From contig CAVZQP010000002.1 in NCBI GenBank assembly GCA_963777485.1, positions 62,001-126,000 on the forward strand: 64,000 nt of DNA, in the 5' to 3' direction. This DNA is from Bog-473 sp963777485 (GTDB taxonomy: Bacteria; Actinomycetota; Acidimicrobiia; Acidimicrobiales; RAAP-2). Positions 58,656-64,000 of the stretch are shown here, piece after piece. The stretch's first letter is position 1; the number at the start of each line of letters is the position of its first letter. The position numbers were made by a program, and so were the translations under genes. The notes below the pieces were generated by a model. That model was not told the origin of the DNA and did no database searches. It was given only the letters and a program-made list of their open reading frames with translations.

Positions 58656-59224
58656 CTTCGGACACGATCCTCGAGGATCGTCTTGTACTCGCGATGACGA
58701 CGAGGGCGGCGCTGGTGCCAAATGAGCCGCCGATGACATGGAGCACCGCGAAAGAACTTCGACCTGATGCGGGCACAGCCGTGATTGCGCCTCTTGACCC
58801 CAAGAAACGACGCCTTCCGGTTGGCAAAACAACCGCAGCGATTGTCCTCGTCGGAGGACTGACTGCTGGTGGCCTTGGCCTTGCCGCAGCAACTGATTCG
58901 TCAGGCCCGCCTCCGGGTTACAGCGGTCCAGACGCTTCTCGATACTTTCCCAGCCGCATTCCCGTCGCAGGCCCCCACGGCGTCGCCGGATATGTCCCGA
59001 GAGAGGACCTGGTCGGGCCGCCCCAGACCGCCGGGCCGGTTCCGGCCGCCGACACCGCTGGAGCGAGCGTCGTGGTCGAGGGACATGCCGGATACCCCGT
59101 GACCTCGGCCGCAGGAAAGCTGGTTGGCTATTGGGTCCCGCCTGTGGGATTCATGACAATCGCGCAAGCTGAGGCCAAGGGAGCAACGCCTGCTCATGGC
59201 GCTGGTCCCGTTGGGTCGGGTTGA
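58652..59224 (+). CDS. Single-TM membrane protein, putative anti-sigma partner
   Basis: About 55 cytoplasmic residues (VLAMTTRAALVPNEPPMTWS) precede one TM helix (TTAAIVLVGGLTAGGLGLAA) and an external Pro/Gly-rich domain of about 110 residues with two similar segments (HGVAGYVPREDL, AGKLVGYWVPPVG). Topology, coupling (ATGA overlap) and position directly after an ECF sigma gene suggest sigma sequestration at the membrane, but no zinc-finger anti-sigma motif (HxxxCxxC) is present. A hairpin terminator candidate follows 26 bp after the stop. Confidence 0.65.
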   Translation: MTSDTILEDRLVLAMTTRAALVPNEPPMTWSTAKELRPDAGTAVIAPLDPKKRRLPVGKTTAAIVLVGGLTAGGLGLAAATDSSGPPPGYSGPDASRYFPSRIPVAGPHGVAGYVPREDLVGPPQTAGPVPAADTAGASVVVEGHAGYPVTSAAGKLVGYWVPPVGFMTIAQAEAKGATPAHGAGPVGSG

Positions 59225-59249
59225 AGATCCTCATTAGATACGCTGACGG

Positions 59250-59270
59250 GCCCCGTCGAATCGGCGGGGC
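59250..59270 (+). terminator. Hairpin terminator candidate after the ECF sigma operon
   Basis: GCCCCGTCG and CGGCGGGGC form a 9-bp stem (one G-T pair) around the loop AAT, followed by ATTTAG rather than a long T-run. It sits 26 bp after the stop of the membrane protein. Confidence 0.5.
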
Positions 59271-59436
59271 ATTTAGGTGTTGAGAAGGTCTTCCATCTGT
59301 GTACCAGCCTGCCCCCTATCGCCGGTACTGGGCGTCATATCCGAGAGCTGTCGAACCTGCCAAGGTTCTGACAGTCAACCAACAGTCGTTATATCCCAGC
59401 GCTTCCATTGGTCCGCGTGAGTCCCGCCACGGTTCA

Positions 59437-59913
59437 CTACGACGTCGGCTGGAGTGCGATCCCGGCCGCGCTGTACCGCTCCAGCCCACGCCTGTGCAAC
59501 CGCGAGACATGCCCCTTGAGCATCCGGCGGTACAGGTCCCGGTGGTGTATGTAGAGGTGGCCGAGCCGCCTGTGTTCTTCCGGTGTGACGCTCACGATGA
59601 TCACCGCCTTCTCGAGCAACGCTCGACACTCGCTCGGGTTCATGATCATCCTGTCCACGAGGAGACGGACGGGGACGACGTGTTCTCGGTGCAGCTTCGC
59701 TCCAGGCCTCTTCGCCCCGGTGCTGATGTAACGCGGCGGTGTCAGTAGCGTCCAACGCCTCACAATTGTGTCCAAGACTGGGCGGATCTCCAGATCGTGT
59801 CTGACGAGTCGGGCGGGGATGGGTTCGATCCCCTGATGCTTCGCGAGCCTGGCCACAGCCTCAGCACACGCAATGAGCTGATCTCGACGCTCGGCCTCCG
59901 GGGTCGATGCCAT
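59437..59913 (-). CDS. Unrecognised protein with a HREHVVPV motif
   Basis: A basic protein of 158 residues. AERRDQLIACAEAVARLAKH and LEIRPVLDTIVRRWTLLTPP are helical; AKLHREHVVPVRLLVDRMIM and VSVTPEEHRRLGHLYIHHRD contain a His-rich pattern reminiscent of HNH-type nucleases (HxEHVxP ... TxEEH), which would fit a mobile-element setting. The zinc/His-Asn core is not complete enough to be sure. The ATG at 59913 is chosen over earlier in-frame codons, but its ribosome site is weak. It is divergent from the next gene. Confidence 0.55.
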   Translation of the reverse strand: MASTPEAERRDQLIACAEAVARLAKHQGIEPIPARLVRHDLEIRPVLDTIVRRWTLLTPPRYISTGAKRPGAKLHREHVVPVRLLVDRMIMNPSECRALLEKAVIIVSVTPEEHRRLGHLYIHHRDLYRRMLKGHVSRLHRRGLERYSAAGIALQPTS

Positions 59914-59988
59914 TCGCCGGAACGTAGTTGGTCCGACGCGTTTGCGGCTACCGCAAATCGCCGGGCTGGGGCGCATGTCGTCGAGGCC

Positions 59989-60528
59989 ATGCCAGGAGGA
60001 AAGACGCCCAGCGGTCTACCGTTGGGCACCGTGGCTGGGAAGCACCGGCGTCCGACCGAAGACGATCGAGCGGAGGTTGTCCGTTCGGTGCTGGCCGACC
60101 TGAACTCCGATCAAGCGTTCGACACAATCATCGAGCGGCTCGCCGTCGTGCACCCCAAGAACAATACGTTCCCCGCAGAAGAACTCCTCGAGCTGGCGGC
60201 TGACGCCATCGAGGAGTCGGGTGCCAACCGCTCTCATCCGATCGACTACGAGCGGATCCGTGAGAACTATCTGTCCGAGCGAGTCTTCCGGGGCAAGGTC
60301 GAGCACCATAGGAGCCATTACGCGCTGCGAGCAGCGGCCATGATCCGAGGCGGCGTGTACCCCGACCTCCTCGACGAGGTCGGGTGGTGGCACAACGACG
60401 ATCTGTGGTTCTATGCCTTTTTCGCTCTTGTGATCTATATGCGGATCGCCGCAGAGCGGAGCGAGCGGTCGTTCGAGGAGGTAGCTCGCGCTCTGGCCGC
60501 CCGGCGGGGTGTATCGCTCGACCCGTAG
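59989..60528 (+). CDS. Unrecognised soluble protein, divergent from the HREHVVPV gene
   Basis: A 179-residue protein. DRAEVVRSVLADLNSDQAFD and ELLELAADAIEESGANRSHP, then IDYERIRENYLSERVFRGKV and FYAFFALVIYMRIAAERSER, are mostly helical with acidic character. MPGGKTPSGLPLGTVAGKHR at the N-terminus has basic residues. GTCGAGG precedes the ATG closely. No family is recognised. It ends 8 bp before the convergent integrase gene. It may be element cargo. Confidence 0.6.
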   Translation: MPGGKTPSGLPLGTVAGKHRRPTEDDRAEVVRSVLADLNSDQAFDTIIERLAVVHPKNNTFPAEELLELAADAIEESGANRSHPIDYERIRENYLSERVFRGKVEHHRSHYALRAAAMIRGGVYPDLLDEVGWWHNDDLWFYAFFALVIYMRIAAERSERSFEEVARALAARRGVSLDP

Positions 60529-60535
60529 CTCGGTC

Positions 60536-61444
60536 TCATCCTCCAGCCACGAAGGCGACGACGACATAGGCCGCATGGCGATCGAAGTTCTCCCGCCGGC
60601 GGTCATAGATGGTGGTCGTCCTCGGATCGGCATGGCGGGCGGCGAGCTGGACGTCACCGAGCGGCACTCCGGCATCGAGGGCGGCCATGATGAAGGCGGC
60701 CCGAAGCATGTGGGGATGGACGATCCCCAGCCCGGCCTTCTTGCCGATGGATCGGACCCAGCGGTGGGCTGTACGCCGGTCGAGTCGCTCCCCGTCGTGG
60801 CGATGCAAGATCGGGCCCTCACAGCGCTCGCCGAGGACGAGGTCGATGGTGCGAGCCACCCGTGGGACCAGGGGGATGACAGCGGGCTTGTTGCCCTTGC
60901 CAATGATGCGCAGCGTCCGATGGCCTCGGTCAAAGCCCAGATCCTGAGCGTCGGTGGCACAGGCCTCGCTCACACGAAGCCCATTCAGACCGAGGAGCAC
61001 CGCCAGGGCGGCATGATCGCGGTCGTAGCGCTCGGCTGTGAACAAGAAGGTCCCGAGCTCGGCGCGGTCGAGGCCACGGCCCTCGCTTGGGTGGACCTTG
61101 GGGCGCCGGACATACTGAGCCGGATTGGCATTGATCCTTCCGTCGATGTGGGCGAAGCGATAGAAGCCGCAGATCGTCGAGAGCCGACGATCGATGGTCG
61201 AGGCGGCCAGTCCGCGTTCTTCGCTGGCTGCCCGCCAGAGCTCAATGTGGGGTCGTTTGGCCTCGAGCACCACGAGTCCCACGCTGTCGCACCACTCGAA
61301 GTAGCTGCGCAGGTCGAAGCGGTAGGTCTCGAGGGTCCGTCCGCTGTAGCGAGCCAGGAAGGCTGCTGCGGCCATATGAATTTCTTCGAAAGGGCTCGCC
61401 GTCGCGCTCACCAGCACTGCGGCATTTGCATTCACTGTGGTCAT
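60536..61444 (-). CDS. Tyrosine recombinase (XerC/D-like)
   Basis: A SAM-like core-binding domain (FLARYSGRTLETYRFDLRSY) precedes the catalytic domain. Arg lies in LLGLNGLRVSEACATDAQDL, Lys in IIGKGNKPAVIPL, His-x-x-Arg in VHPHMLRAAFIMAALDAGV, and His and Tyr in ARHADPRTTTIYDRR. The ATG at 61444 has AAGGAGG 6 bp upstream; the ORF extends 31 codons further. The 302 residues are complete. It is unrelated in detail to the integrase at 54434 and probably serves a different mobile unit or transposable block. No tRNA is adjacent. Confidence 0.92.
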   Translation of the reverse strand: MTTVNANAAVLVSATASPFEEIHMAAAAFLARYSGRTLETYRFDLRSYFEWCDSVGLVVLEAKRPHIELWRAASEERGLAASTIDRRLSTICGFYRFAHIDGRINANPAQYVRRPKVHPSEGRGLDRAELGTFLFTAERYDRDHAALAVLLGLNGLRVSEACATDAQDLGFDRGHRTLRIIGKGNKPAVIPLVPRVARTIDLVLGERCEGPILHRHDGERLDRRTAHRWVRSIGKKAGLGIVHPHMLRAAFIMAALDAGVPLGDVQLAARHADPRTTTIYDRRRENFDRHAAYVVVAFVAGG

Positions 61445-61518
61445 CGCCTTCCTCCTTGTCACGGTAGAAGACAGCGAACACTCGCTCGTGTTCCTTGTCC
61501 TTCGGGCACAATGACAAG

Positions 61519-61725
61519 GTGGAACTTGTGGGGCCACCAGTGCCCGAATGCTCGAATTGTGGAGAACCGCGAGACGGCGGGGTCTTCAGCGATGATGGAG
61601 ACGTCTACCTCTGTCCGAAGTGCATGGCGTTCCATGCTGAGTACTTCAGGATCATGGCCAAGATCGACGCTGATATGAAGGCATTCAACGAGAGCGGCGC
61701 CGACGGGGATGGATCACCCGCATAA
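61519..61725 (+). CDS. Small zinc-ribbon protein
   Basis: Two CxxC pairs (VPECSNCGEP and VYLCPKCMAFH) separated by 22 residues form a likely zinc ribbon. A helical acidic tail (RIMAKIDADMKAFNESGADG) follows. The start could be TTG 61495, GTG 61519 or GTG 61528; none has a clear ribosome site. The gene is divergent from the recombinase with 74 bp between starts. It may be a small DNA- or RNA-associated regulator; the function is unknown. Confidence 0.55.
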   Translation: MELVGPPVPECSNCGEPRDGGVFSDDGDVYLCPKCMAFHAEYFRIMAKIDADMKAFNESGADGDGSPA

Positions 61726-61757
61726 CCGGCGTGCTGGGGCGCGGGACTGTGGGGTTG

Positions 61758-62579
61758 CTAGGACGGTCCGGCCGAGACCGTCACGTCGATGGAGGATCGT
61801 GGCTGTGCCGCTGCACCCGCTGCTGGGGATTGAGAGATCACCAAGCCCCGCGCCACGTCCATGCTGGCGACAGGACCAACGACAGTCGCGTTGAGGCCGG
61901 CGGAAGCAAGAGTGGACTGAGCCTGAGCCTGCGATTGCCCGACGACGTTCGGCACCGTCACCGAAGTCGCCGTCCCCACGACCGTGAGTGTGACCACCGA
62001 TGCCCCTTTCACCATCGTGCCCGCGGTAGGTCGCTGAACAATTACCGTCCCGATCGGTACCGTCCCGATCGGCTGAATACCTGGGGCATAGCTGACTCTG
62101 TAGGCGAGGCCGCTGCTCGCCAGGGCCTGGACGGCGAGGTTGAGTTGCTCCCCGGTGATTCCTGGAACGCTGACGTCCGCGGCTTGGTAGCTGGTGGAGC
62201 TATTGGAAGGTGGAAGCACGTTGCTCGTCGTTGGACTCTCTCCGGACGAGAATGCCCCTAGAGCGGCGGGGATACCGATCCCGAGCCCCACGAGCCCGAC
62301 AGCGAACGCGCCGGCGAGCAAGACGGGCACCCGGGCTCGCCGCTGCCTCGAACCTGTCTCCGCTTTCGCTTCGCTGGCGATCTCCTCGGGCGGGCCGAGT
62401 CGCTCGAGGATTTCACGCACGGAGGCCTCGGTTTGTTTGGGCAGGGCAGCGCGAGCACTGGCTATGTGCTCCGAGACCTGTTCGACGATCTGGGTACGAT
62501 CGCCCGACGGCAATCCGGACAGTGCAACCTTGAGTCGAGCCATGTACTCGGCACAGATGGCATCGAGATCGTCGCTCAT
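61758..62579 (-). CDS. Membrane protein with HAAS-like N-terminus and two PASTA domains
   Basis: The cytoplasmic N-terminus (YMARLKVALSGLPSGDRTQI, VREILERLGPPEEIASEAKA) is a HAAS/DUF1700-type helical domain, followed by one TM (VPVLLAGAFAVGLVGLGIGI) and two extracytoplasmic PASTA repeats (SVPGITGEQLNLAVQALASS; TVPNVVGQSQAQAQSTLASA, each with a GTxVxxxxP-like turn). PASTA repeats bind peptidoglycan or muropeptides. GGGAGG precedes the ATG by 6 bp. It lies 12 bp after the PadR gene. HAAS proteins are typically paired with PadR regulators; attaching PASTA sensors to one is unusual. Confidence 0.85.
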   Translation of the reverse strand: MSDDLDAICAEYMARLKVALSGLPSGDRTQIVEQVSEHIASARAALPKQTEASVREILERLGPPEEIASEAKAETGSRQRRARVPVLLAGAFAVGLVGLGIGIPAALGAFSSGESPTTSNVLPPSNSSTSYQAADVSVPGITGEQLNLAVQALASSGLAYRVSYAPGIQPIGTVPIGTVIVQRPTAGTMVKGASVVTLTVVGTATSVTVPNVVGQSQAQAQSTLASAGLNATVVGPVASMDVARGLVISQSPAAGAAAQPRSSIDVTVSAGPS

Positions 62580-62591
62580 CTTCGCCTCCCC

Positions 62592-62903
62592 TTAATCCAA
62601 CAGTGCGTCGACCGTGGTGCGAAATCGCTCCCACTGGGCACTAAACGACTTGAGGGCCGCCCGCCCGTCCTTGGTGATCCGGAAGTAGCGCCTCGGGGGG
62701 CCGTTCGGAGACTCCTCCCACGTGGTGTCGACTAGGCCCTCGCGGCGAAGCCGTGTGAGCAGCGGATACACGGTCCCCTCGCTCGTGACCAGTCCGTCGG
62801 CTTCGGCCAGAGCCCGGGCGAGCTCAAGGCCGTAGCGGTCCTGCTCCCGCAACAGTGCCAAGACGCAGTACTCGATTGCCCCTCGGCGCATCTGCGCCAA
62901 CAT
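62592..62903 (-). CDS. PadR-family transcriptional regulator
   Basis: This is a winged-helix repressor. RRGAIEYCVLALLREQDRYG, then LVTSEGTVYPLLTRLRREGL and EESPNGPPRRYFRITKDGRA match PadR; the short C-terminal helix marks the small (PadR-s1) class. The ATG at 62903 or the Met at 62891 may start. The 103 residues are complete. It probably represses its own operon, which includes the HAAS-PASTA gene. Confidence 0.92.
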   Translation of the reverse strand: MLAQMRRGAIEYCVLALLREQDRYGLELARALAEADGLVTSEGTVYPLLTRLRREGLVDTTWEESPNGPPRRYFRITKDGRAALKSFSAQWERFRTTVDALLD

Positions 62904-62920
62904 CTTGTCGGTATTGCTGG

Positions 62921-62931
62921 GTACTATGTAC
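62921..62931. promoter_or_regulatory. Palindromic operator candidate upstream of padR
   Basis: GTACTATGTAC is symmetric around its centre (GTAC-TAT-GTAC) and lies 17 bp upstream of the padR ATG, over the expected promoter. PadR proteins bind dyad sites of similar length near their own starts. The site is short, so support is modest. Confidence 0.4.
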
Positions 62932-63059
62932 TACACGGTACCACCGAAAAGCGCTTGGCGTAGGGGCAATCTGTCCAACACTGCGACCGCGTTCCGGCGA
63001 TCGGGTGCAGGTCGAAGACGTGCCGAACCGATTCGGGTGATCTGCGTCATCATTGACTG

Positions 63060-63584
63060 ATGAGGTACCTCCCAAGGCTCGTGGGCCTTCCGGGATTGGT
63101 CACCCTCGCAATGATCACCGTCCTCGTGCCACAGGCGGCTGGTGCGCGGGCCAACGGCCTCTCGTTGCAGCCTCAACCTGGTTCCCCTTCGGAGACACAG
63201 CTTGCGAGACCGGTGAATGTGACCCGTACTGGTACCGCGACCATCGACCTGGGGCCAGCCCCACGAGGAGCAAACGCCATATCGCTCACGCTGACCGGTT
63301 TGAGCGTCGGCACGTTTCGGTTCCCCGACAACTCAAGCCAAAGCTGTTCGCCGAGCGATCTCAGTCGAGCTAATCCCGAAGGTTGTCAAGGCGGCAACGT
63401 GGTTCCACTTCAAGCAGGTCAACACACGGTGACGATCACCACGACTGCCAACGCTTCGTGGAGACTTCGAGCAACTTATGTCCACCAGGTGATTACCGCC
63501 TGGAAGATTAATGCGCACGGGCAAACCTACGGTGTGCCCAACAAAAAGGGTCTTCCGGACCTCGTTGCAGTGGAGTTCGACTGA
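63060..63584 (+). CDS. Secreted protein of unknown function
   Basis: A signal peptide (YLPRLVGLPGLVTLAMITVL ending near AAGARA) is followed by a beta-rich domain: RTGTATIDLGPAPRGANAIS, LTLTGLSVGTFRFPDNSSQS, a Cys pair (SCSPSD ... EGCQGG) likely forming a disulfide, and WRLRATYVHQVITAWKINAH. The architecture looks like a small Ig- or jelly-roll-like exported domain. There is no good ribosome site before the ATG. The base composition is less GC-rich than the core region. Confidence 0.6.
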   Translation: MRYLPRLVGLPGLVTLAMITVLVPQAAGARANGLSLQPQPGSPSETQLARPVNVTRTGTATIDLGPAPRGANAISLTLTGLSVGTFRFPDNSSQSCSPSDLSRANPEGCQGGNVVPLQAGQHTVTITTTANASWRLRATYVHQVITAWKINAHGQTYGVPNKKGLPDLVAVEFD

Positions 63585-63602
63585 GGACGGCGCTCGGGTT
63601 AC

Positions 63603-63785
63603 GTGACGTTGACAGACTTTCTCTGCCCAAAGGCGGTCGCCGGGGAAGACTTCTCGATCCCGGTCTACGAGAGCAACGGGACCACCAAGATTGGAACCTT
63701 CATCGTCGGCAATCAGGGTCCGGGGATTCGCACCGTGCCAGTGTCCTCCCTGAACTGTCCGAGAGTTGGGGCCTTCGGTGGTTGA
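63603..63785 (+). CDS. Short exported-protein-like ORF (60 aa)
   Basis: The GTG-initiated ORF reads TLTDFLCPKAVAGEDFSIPV and TTKIGTFIVGNQGPGIRTVP with two cysteines, like the C-terminal part of a secreted beta protein. It lacks a signal peptide and lies 18 bp after the preceding stop in another frame, so it may be a detached 3' piece of a related gene rather than a gene of its own. Confidence 0.35.
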   Translation: MTLTDFLCPKAVAGEDFSIPVYESNGTTKIGTFIVGNQGPGIRTVPVSSLNCPRVGAFGG

Positions 63786-63827
63786 GGATCATCTCCGATC
63801 CGGCGTTCTGGGCGACCCGTCATCGAG

Positions 63828-64000
63828 TTACATGGGAGTGAAACCTGCAAAGCACAAGGCGGGTCCAATCGCTATGGCAATCGTTGCCGAGGAGCCAATC
63901 GGCGCCGTAGTGATGTTGACCATGATGCTGGCGTTTCCGCTTGCATCAGTTGAGAAACCACCCACATACGCAGTGGTGGTCGAATAAACCTTGGCTAGGA
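63828..64000 (-). CDS. C-terminal part of a beta-rich exported-type protein (runs off the right edge)
   Basis: The minus-strand frame reads STTTAYVGGFSTDASGNASI, VNITTAPIGSSATIAIAIGP and ends LCFAGFTPM before a TAA. The Thr/Gly/Ser-rich alternating pattern looks like the last strands of an Ig-like or cell-surface domain. The start lies beyond the window. The plus strand here also has an open frame, which is less protein-like. Confidence 0.35.
   Translation of the reverse strand, partial: LAKVYSTTTAYVGGFSTDASGNASIMVNITTAPIGSSATIAIAIGPALCFAGFTPM

Noticed and set aside
54314..64000. A second att copy of the tRNA-Pro 3' end defining the right border of the int-xis-rep element
   Set aside because: I looked for the CCGGTTCAAATCCGGGCAGC-like sequence by eye downstream and found none in the window.

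Overview
The window is high-GC actinobacterial chromosome. WhiB, a GlnR-like regulator beside a glutamine synthetase, a SARP-type regulator, an H+-pyrophosphatase, a paired Get3/ArsA system and an NAD synthetase with a glutaminase domain all point to Actinobacteria. The GYWLVASDGGVFAYGD-type repeat protein is a kind I associate with class Acidimicrobiia. The class assignment is inference; the phylum is well supported.

Region 1 (about 1-20.2 kb) is accessory DNA. A 48-bp direct repeat (47/48 identical) covers the 3' half of a tRNA-Thr gene. One copy lies inside the intact tRNA at 20162-20234 and the other is a displaced fragment at 839-886. This is the footprint of a tRNA-integrating element of about 19.3 kb with no surviving integrase gene. 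Its cargo is stress and transport related: a CtpE-like P-type ATPase, a P1B-5 metal ATPase with a hemerythrin tail, two ABC exporter modules in one operon, a flavodoxin, a universal stress protein, a CoA-binding protein, DUF4389 and collagen-like membrane proteins, and a secreted SGNH hydrolase behind 126-bp tandem repeats. Several promoters on the island carry a near-palindromic box of the form GGGAC-N4-NTCCC, resembling the mycobacterial DosR (dormancy) box. An ISL3-family insertion sequence with perfect 8-bp target duplications sits 7 bp from the right-hand repeat copy and 13 bp from the tRNA 3' end.

Region 2 (20.2-54.3 kb) is core chromosome with dense, often start/stop-overlapping genes. 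It holds a double cyclic-nucleotide-domain protein, a SARP/AAA/TPR regulator, the topA-tmk-holB operon, a K+-independent H+-pyrophosphatase, an APC permease fused to an OB-fold and divergent from a trkA pair, a SerB-like HAD phosphatase, a primary-like sigma factor, nadE, glnA-glnR, RidA and a compact xanthine-dehydrogenase-like fusion, an A-type Fe-S carrier divergent from Mrp, and an MBL-fold/NUDIX/DUF929/WhiB/Get3-pair block. The last block resembles the Rv3672c-Rv3681c neighbourhood of Mycobacterium tuberculosis. A receiver-only protein and a CorC-like CBS protein close the region.

Region 3 (54.2-64 kb) is accessory again. At the 3' end of tRNA-Pro(CGG) lies a compact integrated plasmid-like module: integrase, excisionase-type HTH, Rep-like protein and a small regulator with an inverted-repeat operator, followed by a hairpin-rich gene-free stretch. 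Beyond it are an ECF sigma factor with a membrane partner, two unrecognised genes, a second tyrosine recombinase, a small zinc ribbon protein, a PadR regulator with a HAAS-TM-PASTA membrane protein, and small secreted proteins at the right edge.
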